Origin: Chitinophagales bacterium
Lineage (GTDB): Bacteria > Bacteroidota > Bacteroidia > Chitinophagales > UBA2359
NCBI GenBank assembly: GCA_020631035.1
Contig: JAHDIA010000002.1
Span: 8,684 to 43,588, forward strand
Reading direction: 5' to 3'
DNA: 34,905 nt
Shown here: piece by piece, positions 1-8,127 of the stretch
How the letters are laid out: every line of letters begins with the position of its first letter
Position numbering within the stretch: position 1 is the first letter of the stretch
Notes under the pieces: generated by a model
Told to the model about the DNA's origin: nothing
Databases searched by the model: none
What the model saw: only the letters and a program-made list of their open reading frames with translations
Translations under genes and position numbers: made by a program

Positions 1-141
1 CTTACAGCCTTTTTTTACCTTTTCGGTGTTTTTCTTAACCTCCAAGGTTAATGCAGCGACTTGTTTCTCAAGTGCGGCGATACGTTCTTCAGCGGCGGTT
101 TGAACTTCGTTTTCTTTGCCGCTTTTTGTATTATCTGACAT
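1..141 (-). CDS. Coiled-coil protein downstream of capsid gene (3' end cut by window edge)
   Basis: The first 47 codons of a minus-strand gene are visible; it starts at an ATG at 141 and runs off the left edge without a stop. The visible part is hydrophilic and helical, with heptad-like spacing (EERIAALEKQVAALTLEV), so a short coiled coil is likely. It follows the probable capsid gene by 82 bp on the same strand and is therefore probably co-transcribed with the head genes. A small head accessory, connector or scaffold-like role would fit that position, but the sequence alone does not identify it. The start is supported by the first ATG after the intergenic gap. Confidence 0.6.
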   Translation of the reverse strand, partial: MSDNTKSGKENEVQTAAEERIAALEKQVAALTLEVKKNTEKVKKGCK

Positions 142-223
142 TTGGATTTAAATTTTGATTTTGGAAATAAGAGAAGAACTTTAAATTTAAAGTCCCTCTC
201 TTTTGCTTTTCATTGTTGGGAAT

Positions 224-1273
224 TTATGCGGCTAAGTCTACGGCTGGGATGTCAAAGTTATTACTCGCATTTAATCCCAATTGATCCAAAGTTGGAATTT
301 GGTCGTTGACCAATACTAAACGTTTGTCTGGACAAGCATAACCAATGCCGCCTTTGCGGTCGTGGAAAATGCAAAGCTTTCTTTTGTTGCGCTCAACCCA
401 AAGGTTGTTCATGTCGCTTTCCATATCTGCTAGGTTGTAGATATTGTCTTTTGATGTTACAATAATGGCATCACTATCGCCAAAGCTCACCAAGGGGCAA
501 ATCTGCATATTTACACCAGGGATAAAAATTGGCTCATTTATAATTGGTGTACGGTGACGGGCAACCCAATCAACACCACAAACACCTCTTTCGAGTAAAG
601 CATCTAACAACATAAAATACACCTTGCAAGAAACCAAAGCTAAATTGAATTTCGTCTTTTTGGTTGGGTGTACTCTGTCTCTAAACATTTTCATCATATC
701 CCAAATGTTTTCCTTTGTTGGAACTCCTGTTGGGATTTCACAAAAATGCTCGGCATCAATGTGCTTACGAGTTTGGGCAAACAATCCATCCATTACATTA
801 AAAGGCGAAGATGTTGCGGCGGGATCGTCATCGTATAGTCCCCAAATAGCTGAAATGTTTGAGTAATCAACTTCCGCCTGTTGCAACATTTCAGAAATTT
901 CAAATTCTGCGATACCGAAATCATAAGGATTTGTACCATTTTGGTAAAATTGAGCTGCAAAGGTGTTTTGTTCATGTTCGCCTGGACAAATCTCACAATC
1001 CGCTTTCATTTTGCGAATAAATAAATGATGCGGTGCAATCTTAAAATCACACATTGGATTCCAGTCACACGACCATTTTTGTAAGACATGCCCCATTTTG
1101 GTATACGTCATTTCTAAAAAAGTCTTGACGTTGGGCATTAGGGTTGTGAACTTCATTAGCTCACTTTCGACTCTACACTTTCGGACCATTTGTGGTCCTT
1201 TGGTGTAGATACAAGCTCCCGACTTATTGGCTAAGTCTTTCAGCTCGGTCTGTATACTATAGTGTTGTAGCAT
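224..1273 (-). CDS. Probable major capsid protein
   Basis: A 349-residue protein encoded directly after a prohead protease/scaffold gene (71 bp gap), the usual place for the phage coat protein, and of a normal size for one (lambda gpE is 341 residues). It has no signal peptide or membrane segment and is a mixed alpha/beta-looking soluble protein. It is unusually rich in cysteine (for example C-DWNPM-C and C-EI-C near residues 70-95). Residues about 148-153 read DDPAAT, the same hexapeptide that sits at the end of the protease domain of the upstream gene. The call rests on position and length rather than on a motif I can name; another head structural protein is possible. Confidence 0.5.
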   Translation of the reverse strand: MLQHYSIQTELKDLANKSGACIYTKGPQMVRKCRVESELMKFTTLMPNVKTFLEMTYTKMGHVLQKWSCDWNPMCDFKIAPHHLFIRKMKADCEICPGEHEQNTFAAQFYQNGTNPYDFGIAEFEISEMLQQAEVDYSNISAIWGLYDDDPAATSSPFNVMDGLFAQTRKHIDAEHFCEIPTGVPTKENIWDMMKMFRDRVHPTKKTKFNLALVSCKVYFMLLDALLERGVCGVDWVARHRTPIINEPIFIPGVNMQICPLVSFGDSDAIIVTSKDNIYNLADMESDMNNLWVERNKRKLCIFHDRKGGIGYACPDKRLVLVNDQIPTLDQLGLNASNNFDIPAVDLAA

Positions 1274-1344
1274 TCGGCTATATTTTCGATGTTAAACTTG
1301 CTGTGGGTAGATTTGCCGAATGTTTATTTTATGAAGCTTAGGTT

Positions 1345-2508
1345 TTAAACTTCTGCTTTTGGTTCCTGAGCTTTTTGAGTATCTAAATGACGCTTGTATT
1401 GGGCGTCAATGCTGTTGTTCGTTTTGCTGTTTTGGACCTTTTGCGCTTCTGCCCATTGCTCCAAACTGTCAAATCCTTGAGCTAAATTCAAAACCGTTGG
1501 ATCAATGGCGGACTCAGCATTCCCGACGGCAACCTTTTGATTTGCCAATTGGGTTTGTAAATCTTTGTTGGCTTGTGTTAATTGTGCGATGGTTTGGTCG
1601 CTTTCCTTTTTTTGTTCTGCAAATTGTGTTTGCATTTGTGCCATTTGGGTTTGTAGGTTGCCCCATACCGTTGCAAACTGTTCTGATCCTGCTGCTGATG
1701 TCGTTGGTGGAGCCACTTGGGGCGGTGCTGGTGGAGTTTCCACTGGCGGCGTAATTGCTGGTCGTGTCGTTTCGTCGCTCTTACTAGAGAACAGACTTTT
1801 AAATTTATCAAAGAGCGTTTTTTCCTCTTTGGTGACTTCAATTGTTTGTGTTTGAGGTGTATCTGGCATTATATTAAAATTAAATTTACTTGAGAAATAG
1901 GCTTCGGTGTCTTCTTTCGAAAACAACGAAGTCGTTGCGGCGGGATCGTCAACAAAGTCGTTCGATAATAGTTTTTCTATTGTTGCGAATGTTTTTCGCT
2001 CCCAACTCCAATTCGGGTTCCGTACATAGGTGTTTTCGACTTTGATTCGATAGGACTGTTTGTTCCCGTCGTCGTCGTATTGGTATGGTATCCCGTGTTC
2101 AAATGCGATTGAAATCCCAAACATGTCGGGATTGTTTTTTGACATTTGGATTGTATAGTTTAGCTTTTCTTTGTTGGCACTTTGTCCGACCTCCATGTCG
2201 AGATGAATGTCGGCAGTCACATAACCTTGATGGACTTTGTAATTTTTTGAACGACCTGCAAATTGCCCGTAAGTGCCTAAGCTTCTGTACTGGTGATCGT
2301 AGCGAACTTTGATACCATTGGGCGCACTATTGCCCAATTGAGCAACCTTATTGAGGAACTCTTGTTCGACATTGACAAAGTGCCCCTTTGCCTCGCCTAC
2401 CTCTACAATTTTGACATTGTATAGGATGCCTTTTTCCTCGTCTACTCGAATAATTCGAGAGGTGACGGGCGGCGAATTGAATTGTTGTATTGTTTGTGTT
2501 TGTGGCAT
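1345..2508 (-). CDS. Prohead protease fused to a scaffold-like C-terminus
   Basis: A 387-residue protein with two parts. Residues about 1-195 resemble phage head-maturation proteases: a beta-rich core ending in the signature LLSNDFVDDPAATTSLFS, which is characteristic of prohead proteases in many tailed phages. Residues about 225-387 are a Pro-rich linker followed by a long Gln-rich coiled coil (LQTQMAQMQTQFAEQ), the expected form of an internal scaffold. The family role is to template prohead assembly and then cleave the scaffold during maturation. The reading frame is open to a TTG at 2517, but the ATG at 2508 is the better start because the TTG abuts the upstream gene's TAA. The next gene is the probable coat protein. 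Confidence 0.75.
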   Translation of the reverse strand: MPQTQTIQQFNSPPVTSRIIRVDEEKGILYNVKIVEVGEAKGHFVNVEQEFLNKVAQLGNSAPNGIKVRYDHQYRSLGTYGQFAGRSKNYKVHQGYVTADIHLDMEVGQSANKEKLNYTIQMSKNNPDMFGISIAFEHGIPYQYDDDGNKQSYRIKVENTYVRNPNWSWERKTFATIEKLLSNDFVDDPAATTSLFSKEDTEAYFSSKFNFNIMPDTPQTQTIEVTKEEKTLFDKFKSLFSSKSDETTRPAITPPVETPPAPPQVAPPTTSAAGSEQFATVWGNLQTQMAQMQTQFAEQKKESDQTIAQLTQANKDLQTQLANQKVAVGNAESAIDPTVLNLAQGFDSLEQWAEAQKVQNSKTNNSIDAQYKRHLDTQKAQEPKAEV

Positions 2509-2517
2509 TGAGTACAA

Positions 2518-4218
2518 TTATTCAGCGCAAAAGAATTCGATTAATATGTCATCCTTGAGTTGGATATTGTGAGTTGTACCCTCAAACTCCAATTCGAGGA
2601 TTGCTTCTGATTCAAAAAACAAATAACTCAAGGGGTTGATACTGCTGGTTGAACTATAATCAAATGGACCTTCGGTTGTAATAGGAGAAAAAACAGGTAT
2701 ATAAGGAATAGGGACGCCATTCACACTTGGGGTATAATTTGTAATAGTTGAACTAAGGGCATTTGCGACTTGGTTGGTAATTGTTGATTCAACATTAAGG
2801 TCACAAACTCGCCCAAATACAAATGAGGGGAATTCATTCCAATTAAATGTGTTTGTTATTAACATTTCACCAGTACCCAAAATATCGGGATATATTACAG
2901 CATCTATTTCGACAACATCACCGTTATTGGTGTATATATCGCCCTTCAAGATATATGGAGTATTAGGAGGTGTAATAAGTCCAATTCCTGTAACAACACC
3001 CGATTGTGTTGTCGCATCAACAGTTTTTTGTAATACATTTCCATTCAGGTCGCATAACTGTATGACTGTTGAATCTACGATTGTAATTGTAGCGGGAATA
3101 ACACCAACAGTAACACTATAATTAAGTATACCATCCGCTTCGTCATAAGAGGCAGCAATTGAGGGACTTAATCCATATTCAACCTGAACCCTAAGCGGTT
3201 CGTCAGGGCAACAGCTCAACGGCTGAGGACAAACGACCTCTAACCAAAACACTGTCTCACCACATAAATCGGTAATTATAGTGAACTCATATATACCAAC
3301 GTCATTGGCGGCTGGAATAACTACAATTAAGCCACTCGGACTGACTTCTATAGGGCTGCACTCGCCTAATTCATTACAAAAACCAGCTTTAATGATCTCG
3401 GTTTGGAGTCCATTACAATCGGCGATTCCTATGTAATATTCAAGATCACATTGTAATTGAAAGGTATCATTGTTTGCAACCAAGGTATCATTACCATTCA
3501 AATGATCCAATACAAAAGGCATACAGCTTGTACAAGCTGTTGTATCTATACAAACACCCGCCTCGCAAATTGAATCTATACCACAAACAACAGTGTCACA
3601 CGGGAGCAAACATTCACCTATTAGGCAAAATTCACCCTCAGCACAAACAACAGTATCACAAGGGTCAACACAAGCACCATCCACACAAATCGAATCATTA
3701 GTGCAAACAAGTGCCTCACAAGGATCAACAAAGTCAATACTGAACACACACTTTTTACCGTGACAATTCATTGTCGTAATGTAGTATTCGACAACCAAAT
3801 CGTCACCAAATTCGATACCGCCATCGCCATTGGCGACAAATACCGAGTCGCCTAGCTCCGTCATACTTACCGTATGAATTGCGTCGGCAAAATCGCCCGC
3901 ACCACTGTACAAATTGATAGTCGTTTGGATAAAACCATCAGTAACTGGTACCGAATCTAAATTGTAAAAAATGATAGTGTCGGGAATGCCACCAGTGTCG
4001 GGAACTTCTACAATGCCCGCCCCTACTCCGTCGAAATCACATTCGGGAATTGAGAAGGGAAGGTCACAGCTCAACGAGTCACAAGAAAAGTTAAAGCACC
4101 CCCCGCAGGTGTGCCATGTTGGTTGGGCTTGTGTTGTTGTTTCTTGAGCCGTGACCTTAATGCCCAAAAGAGCAAACAATAAAATTGCTATGATGTATTT
4201 ATAGGTGTGTCGTGTCAT
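2518..4218 (-). CDS. Secreted cysteine-rich protein with EGF-like repeats, first gene of head operon
   Basis: A 566-residue protein with a clear type I signal peptide: basic MTRHTYK, a hydrophobic stretch (residues 8-22), and a probable cleavage site near VTA-QE at residues 23-25. Residues about 165-225 carry three tandem cysteine modules of the form PC-DTVVC-xxxxx-C-xxG-xC, resembling EGF or trypsin-inhibitor-like repeats. The remainder is acidic, beta-rich and Ser/Thr-rich, like Bacteroidota cell-surface proteins. Its stop lies 9 bp before the protease ATG, so it is the first gene of the head operon and carries the candidate late-promoter motif 40 bp upstream. A secreted protein is not expected there; it could alter the host surface or decorate the virion. 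Function is unknown. Confidence 0.7.
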   Translation of the reverse strand: MTRHTYKYIIAILLFALLGIKVTAQETTTQAQPTWHTCGGCFNFSCDSLSCDLPFSIPECDFDGVGAGIVEVPDTGGIPDTIIFYNLDSVPVTDGFIQTTINLYSGAGDFADAIHTVSMTELGDSVFVANGDGGIEFGDDLVVEYYITTMNCHGKKCVFSIDFVDPCEALVCTNDSICVDGACVDPCDTVVCAEGEFCLIGECLLPCDTVVCGIDSICEAGVCIDTTACTSCMPFVLDHLNGNDTLVANNDTFQLQCDLEYYIGIADCNGLQTEIIKAGFCNELGECSPIEVSPSGLIVVIPAANDVGIYEFTIITDLCGETVFWLEVVCPQPLSCCPDEPLRVQVEYGLSPSIAASYDEADGILNYSVTVGVIPATITIVDSTVIQLCDLNGNVLQKTVDATTQSGVVTGIGLITPPNTPYILKGDIYTNNGDVVEIDAVIYPDILGTGEMLITNTFNWNEFPSFVFGRVCDLNVESTITNQVANALSSTITNYTPSVNGVPIPYIPVFSPITTEGPFDYSSTSSINPLSYLFFESEAILELEFEGTTHNIQLKDDILIEFFCAE

Positions 4219-4258
4219 TTCTTCAAATTATGACACAAGTATAAATCACAAGGGAATT

Positions 4259-4272
4259 GAAAAAAACGACAA
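4259..4272 (-). promoter_or_regulatory. Candidate late-promoter motif, head operon
   Basis: Plus-strand GAAAAAAACGACAA (minus strand TTGTCGTTTTTTTC), 40 bp upstream of the ATG at 4218. The core GAAAAAACGACAA recurs upstream of the terminase operon (21291-21309) and tail operon (33234-33251), always in the same orientation relative to the genes. Confidence 0.5.
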
Positions 4273-4273
4273 T

Positions 4274-4783
4274 TTATTTTTTATTGATTCGGCGGTTTGG
4301 TTGAGGGCCTTTGTATCGCTCCCAAATTTTTTGGGATGTTTTCAAAGGGAGTATGTCTTCGTCAATGTCATATAGATCATAAAAGCCGAATATTGCTTCG
4401 TCAACTGAGTAGCGTTTACCTTCTCTTTTTTCTTGGCTGGTAATCGCCCGAATATGAGCGCACAGTTCGGCACAAAATAAATCATACATCCATTTTTCAA
4501 TTGACTTTACAAAGGAGGGGTTTTCTCGCCAAACGTTGTATTGTTTTACAGACACACACAAGCAAAGACTGTCGCTTCTTTGTAGGATTTTTTGATTGTT
4601 CGTAACAATCAAATCAAAGTCTCGAATGTAGTTCGGGACAAACTGTAAAGCGGTTGAAATACTCGTCCGTTTTCGTACTTCTATTTGTTTGCCGAATCGT
4701 CCTTGTAAGTATGCTTTGAGGTAGGGTTTGACTTCAAAATATATTTTGTGTGTCAAATTTGTCACGGTTTTTGAGTCATTCAT
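4274..4783 (-). CDS. Hypothetical protein, basic and helical
   Basis: A 169-residue soluble protein, basic at both ends, with no signal peptide and no motif I can name. The C-terminal third contains a compact helical stretch (SVDEAIFGFYDLYDIDED) followed by a Lys/Arg-rich tail, which could be a nucleic-acid-binding region, but this is only a compositional impression. It is the last gene in its direction before the secreted-protein gene (55 bp gap) and is divergent from the cytochrome c peroxidase-like gene, with 55 bp between the two starts. The ATG at 4783 is the only reasonable start. Its product may belong to the regulatory or accessory set rather than the head module. Confidence 0.6.
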   Translation of the reverse strand: MNDSKTVTNLTHKIYFEVKPYLKAYLQGRFGKQIEVRKRTSISTALQFVPNYIRDFDLIVTNNQKILQRSDSLCLCVSVKQYNVWRENPSFVKSIEKWMYDLFCAELCAHIRAITSQEKREGKRYSVDEAIFGFYDLYDIDEDILPLKTSQKIWERYKGPQPNRRINKK

Positions 4784-4838
4784 ATAAGAAAAATAAATCT
4801 TATTTATTTAACTATTTGAAAACACAAAAATTATACAA

Positions 4839-6104
4839 ATGAACCTACGAAACGGAATCTTATTAATAGCTTTGATTACGGCCGCAATTGGTTTGATTGA
4901 AGTAAACAACCGAGCGAGCGAGCGAGCGGCCAAAATAGAGGAACGCTTCAAAGCTGCCGTAATCGCTGCCGCCCCCACTGGACAACTCGAATACTTTGCT
5001 TTTCCCAATAGCGAGGACTATTCCAATATACCACAAGATCCCAAAAACCCAATCAACAAACCAAAGGTCGAACTCGGTCGAATTATCATTCAATCGAAAT
5101 ATACAGGTATCAAACCAATGAACAACGCTGGTTACGGCTTGTACAATTGTGTGATTTGCCACCACGACGGCCACGGTTTCACCAACCCAACAGATGTTCC
5201 ATTGGGAGACGGCGGCATCATTTTTGGCGATACTGTTGTCCGTAATCCCTACTATACAGAGGACTCACTTTGCGACCTGTCAACCCTCAAGGCTTCGACT
5301 TTTCTTAACATCGCATATTCGGACCTTGTGTTGTGGTCGGGAATGCTAGGATACGAGGGCGCAAATTCGGGCATTGACTTTGACCAATTGGCTCATTTTG
5401 AGCATCCTAAGCAGTTGAACGACCTTGAGTTCAAAGGTCCAGAACTTCAGGCATTCGGGGCGGGTGTAATGGCTCACCGATTTATATTTGATCCTACGGA
5501 CGAGCTGACAAAGGACTCATATATCGGTAAGCTGTTTTATCTTGCTTTTCCCAACGACCCCCACCCTATCAATGACATTAATGCAGGTCTAGCAATTGCC
5601 GCTTTTGAGCGAACCGTATTGGCAAACGAAGCACCTTTCCAAAAATGGCTCGCTGGTGATAAGAATGCCTTATCTGAAACCGATAAGCGAAACGGGCTTC
5701 ATTTCTTCAAATCTTGTGCGACTTCGGGTTGCCACAATTCGCCCGCTTTTGGGAACGATAGCGAATTTCACAATTTCGATTTTCCGAATATGTGGGATTG
5801 TTACGATCTCGTAGAATACGACGAAGCTGCCGCAAATGGTCGCTTTATTGTGACGGGCGACTCGTCCGATATTGGCAAATACAAAGTACCTCAATTGTAT
5901 AATGTAAGTGACCATGAGTGCTGGGGGCATTCGTGTTGTTACGACGATATGGATGCCATTGTACAGGCACACAATTATAACCTAGAATTTTCATATTTGA
6001 AAAAATGTAACAACTTTGTAACAGTCGCTTTACGTGATCCAAACCTCAGCCGTTACACCAAAACACAAGGCGAAAAAACAGACGCTGAACTACTGTTACA
6101 CTAG
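4839..6104 (+). CDS. Di-haem cytochrome c peroxidase/MauG-like protein (phage-borne)
   Basis: A 421-residue protein. Residues 8-22 form an N-terminal hydrophobic signal or anchor, placing the enzyme in the periplasm. Two covalent haem sites are visible: CVICH at 104-108 and a longer-spaced CATSGCH at 293-299. The second is followed by SPAFGNDSEFHNF, as in the cytochrome c peroxidase/MauG family, which reduces hydrogen peroxide with electrons from cytochrome c or oxidises protein side chains. The C-terminal segment that usually reads like PYMHDG is CWGHSCCYDD here (361-370), so the usual methionine ligand position is altered. The gene stands alone on the plus strand among minus-strand phage genes and ends in a repeat-rich terminator region. 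It looks like a cargo gene. Specific enzyme activity is uncertain. Confidence 0.8.
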   Translation: MNLRNGILLIALITAAIGLIEVNNRASERAAKIEERFKAAVIAAAPTGQLEYFAFPNSEDYSNIPQDPKNPINKPKVELGRIIIQSKYTGIKPMNNAGYGLYNCVICHHDGHGFTNPTDVPLGDGGIIFGDTVVRNPYYTEDSLCDLSTLKASTFLNIAYSDLVLWSGMLGYEGANSGIDFDQLAHFEHPKQLNDLEFKGPELQAFGAGVMAHRFIFDPTDELTKDSYIGKLFYLAFPNDPHPINDINAGLAIAAFERTVLANEAPFQKWLAGDKNALSETDKRNGLHFFKSCATSGCHNSPAFGNDSEFHNFDFPNMWDCYDLVEYDEAAANGRFIVTGDSSDIGKYKVPQLYNVSDHECWGHSCCYDDMDAIVQAHNYNLEFSYLKKCNNFVTVALRDPNLSRYTKTQGEKTDAELLLH

Positions 6105-6160
6105 CTGTTACCACTGCTGTTTTTTTGAGTGTTACTTCTACTGTTACAAGTTGTTACCAA
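6091..6160. repeat. Degenerate 12-bp tandem repeats carrying TGTTAC
   Basis: Read from 6091 in steps of 12, each block carries TGTTA or TGTT at about the same place: TACTGTTACACT, AGCTGTTACCAC, TGCTGTTTTTTT, GAGTGTTACTTC, TACTGTTACAAG, TTGTTACCAA. Five of the six blocks contain TGTTAC. The run begins inside the last codons of the peroxidase gene. More copies, in both orientations, continue to 6264. Confidence 0.6.
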
Positions 6161-6190
6161 AACCGTTGGTAACGCTTTTGGTAACAGCAA

Positions 6191-6226
6191 AAAACCCCTG
6201 TTATCACTAAGGATAACAGGGGTTTT
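6191..6226. terminator. Bidirectional intrinsic terminator
   Basis: Perfect 15-bp arms AAAACCCCTGTTATC and GATAACAGGGGTTTT around a 6-nt loop, with A- and T-tracts on the two sides. It lies between the convergent peroxidase-like gene (+) and the 121-residue gene (-) and can serve both. Confidence 0.8.
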
Positions 6227-6264
6227 GTGTAACAGCAATAGGGGAGTGTTACTCCCGTGTAACA

Positions 6265-6630
6265 CTATGTCGTTTTTGCTGTTTTTGGAAGTGTTTCAAC
6301 TTCGGTGTATGGCTGGTATCTTTTGTTTTCAAATGCCATTTGTAACAGTAATACTACTTGTTCATTATCGTCTATCATTTTCTGACTTGCATCCATTATT
6401 TTCTTGACTTGATCGTCCCATACTTCAACAGCGACATTCTCTACATCAACAGGTAATTCGTCATCTATAGGTCTTAAATATGTTTCTCGAAAATGATATA
6501 ATTTCAAGCTATTTTCTTTGAAAATATTCAGACATTGCTCTACGTGGTCACGCCAAAAATGAGCAGTATTGACGGTTCCGAATTTTTCGTTTGCATTTGT
6601 AACTTGAGGGCTTATATTTATTAATTTCAT
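6265..6630 (-). CDS. Hypothetical protein
   Basis: A 121-residue acidic, helical soluble protein with no recognisable motif. The central part (residues about 55-95, DDELPVDVENVAVEVWDDQ) is strongly acidic. The stop codon TAG lies in the last TGTTAC-type repeat (GTAACA at 6259-6264 abuts it), so the repeat cluster runs right up to the gene's end. It starts at ATG 6630, 31 bp after the stop of the upstream 237-residue gene, so the two are likely co-transcribed. I cannot assign a function; a small early phage protein is the best guess from context. Confidence 0.6.
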   Translation of the reverse strand: MKLINISPQVTNANEKFGTVNTAHFWRDHVEQCLNIFKENSLKLYHFRETYLRPIDDELPVDVENVAVEVWDDQVKKIMDASQKMIDDNEQVVLLLQMAFENKRYQPYTEVETLPKTAKTT

Positions 6631-6661
6631 CTTTTTACGTTTTTGAAGGGTTAAGAAAGTC

Positions 6662-7375
6662 TTATTTGTTTTTGTTTTTCTTCTTAGTCTTGGTTTTCTT
6701 CTTAGGCTTGCTTTTTGATTTCGCCTTGGTCTTAGGCTTTTCCGAATCTACAGGAGCAGGCTTAACAGATGAATTTGGTGTTACTATATCAATATAGTTT
6801 GTTTGTGCATCTATAGCCCATTGTATGGCCTTGAAAACTTGAATCAAGGTCGCTAATTGACCTATTTGGTATTTTCGGGTATAGTAACACTTATCTGAAA
6901 AATAAATATTCTTTATTTTCCAAAAAAGAAACAAAGCAAAATCCTTACAATAATTTTTCCCATACATATCAATGAGGTTCTCGTGTATACTTTTGTCACA
7001 CAAAAAAGGGGGGTATGTAGGTCCGTTGTATAGACCGAAAGTTGATATGTTAGTGTTCAATATTTCCCCATATCCTAAGTCAAATTTATGTATCAATATC
7101 ATTAGTTGTGATATACACAACAAATAATGATTTTCGGCACATACTTCTAAATGTGGAATATCACGAGAATCATTGTCGAAATGCAACATGTTGATTACAT
7201 TTTGAATGTCGGCAAGATAGTTGTCATTCAAAAATCCTTTGACATTTTTTTTGATCTTATACGTGAGATTAAACGTTTTTTCTCTGTCGAGAATGGAAAT
7301 TCCTAATTCTTTTAGGGATTTGGTGAGAACAGGGGGCGACATTGCCCACTTTTTTAGATCATTTCTTTTGCTCAT
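6662..7375 (-). CDS. Hypothetical protein with Lys-rich C-terminal tail
   Basis: A 237-residue protein. The first about 190 residues are a mixed helical domain with scattered Cys and aromatic residues and no known motif. The last about 40 residues are an extreme low-complexity Lys/Ser/Thr tail (KPKTKAKSKSKPKKKTK), which would bind nucleic acid non-specifically or be disordered. The gene is AT-rich relative to the structural genes. It starts at ATG 7375 and is followed by the 121-residue gene on the same strand. Because A-rich repeats expand easily, the tail length may vary between relatives. Function unknown; a DNA- or RNA-associated accessory protein is an inference from the tail only. Confidence 0.6.
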   Translation of the reverse strand: MSKRNDLKKWAMSPPVLTKSLKELGISILDREKTFNLTYKIKKNVKGFLNDNYLADIQNVINMLHFDNDSRDIPHLEVCAENHYLLCISQLMILIHKFDLGYGEILNTNISTFGLYNGPTYPPFLCDKSIHENLIDMYGKNYCKDFALFLFWKIKNIYFSDKCYYTRKYQIGQLATLIQVFKAIQWAIDAQTNYIDIVTPNSSVKPAPVDSEKPKTKAKSKSKPKKKTKTKKKNKNK

Positions 7376-7767
7376 TTTATGAAAGTTGAAGTTAAAAAAT
7401 AGCCTAGCATGTAGGCTTAGTTCAGTTTGAGCAAAAGAACTGTGATTTCAACCTTGTACGAAAACAAGGAAAGAACTCAACCTAACACACTAGACCATAT
7501 CTTCAAATCATAAAGATATAATCAAATTCAATATTTAAAGTAAGAAAATTTCGACACAAAGTACGAAATCAACTTATTCTTTTGCTCAATACAAAGATAG
7601 TTAATAAAATGATAACAATCAATATTTAAACTGAAAAACGACCAATAAAATTGATTTTTTTGGGAGCAAATGGGGTATACTTCGTCGCTACTTGTGTACC
7701 CGCTATCCGCCATACATGGTATGTGCTTCTATCGGGGCTATTTTAGGGCGCACACTCACAAAAAACA

Positions 7768-7796
7768 GAAAGTCGGCTAATCAATAGCCGACTTTC
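7768..7796 (-). terminator. Intrinsic terminator (minus strand)
   Basis: Perfect 12-bp arms (GAAAGTCGGCTA and its complement) with a 5-nt loop. Read on the minus strand the hairpin is followed by CTGTTTTTTG, an intrinsic terminator. The nearest upstream minus-strand element is the promoter-like box at 7850-7857, not a gene. Confidence 0.65.
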
Positions 7797-7812
7797 CAAG
7801 CTTATAACAGTC

Positions 7813-7857
7813 ATTCAAATTTGAGGAACAATGATTCAAATTTGAATTTCAAATATA
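7813..7857 (-). promoter_or_regulatory. Candidate repressor operators with TATATTTG box
   Basis: The palindrome ATTCAAATTTGAAT (7834-7847, perfect) and a second core TCAAATTTGA (7815-7824) match the palindrome in front of the repressor gene. On the minus strand a TATATTTG -7 box (7850-7857) ends 2 bp before the first operator, so the operator would cover the transcription start. The stretch TATAACAGTYATTYCAAATTTGA is shared with the region before the repressor gene. No good -33 box was found. Confidence 0.45.
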
Positions 7858-7971
7858 CAAAACATTTCTCAACTTATATAAATGCAGACACAAAAAAACC
7901 AGCCGAAACTGGTGTTTCGCCTGGCGCATTTTGTTAGGCCGAAGCCATCTATATCTAATGTAAAGATACGA

Positions 7972-8006
7972 AAAAAGCCCCAAAAGAGTTCCCTTTGAGG
8001 CTTTTA
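7972..8006. terminator. Terminator-like hairpin
   Basis: The arms AAAAGCC and GGCTTTT enclose partly paired CCAAAAG/CCTTTG, with A- and T-rich flanks. It lies downstream of the DUF6011-like gene (stop at 8128, minus strand) and may end that operon. Confidence 0.45.
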
Positions 8007-8127
8007 TAATGAGCTTTTTCGGCTCGGAATTCACTAAACCAAAACTATTATGAATAAAACTTAATACACAAAAAGTATTGCAAATACTATGCCTAAGTTT
8101 TCTTATTTGAAAGAATTATATTAAGTT

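Larger units (their letters stand above)
7376..8127. other. Intergenic region with hairpins and an operator pair; no convincing gene
   Basis: Two short minus-strand open frames (7528-7713 and 7849-8034) have no ribosome-binding context or recognisable sequence, and one is built across hairpin arms, so I do not call them. What is visible: a perfect hairpin at 7768-7796, two operator-like palindromes at 7815-7847, a TATATTTG box at 7850-7857 on the minus strand, a 9-of-10-bp inverted repeat at 7899-7924, and a terminator-like hairpin at 7972-8006. The region looks like control DNA with one or two short transcripts. Confidence 0.5.

Noticed and set aside
7406-7495. Possible tRNA-like sequence after the 237-residue gene
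   Set aside because: A D-arm-like stretch is present, but the anticodon stem has only three pairs, the T-loop is the wrong length and no acceptor stem forms.
7528-7713. Minus-strand 61-codon open frame
   Set aside because: No motif, no ribosome-binding context and AT-driven composition; it looks like chance.
7849-8034. Minus-strand 61-codon open frame across hairpins
   Set aside because: It is built over two inverted repeats and a terminator-like hairpin, so a coding role is unlikely.
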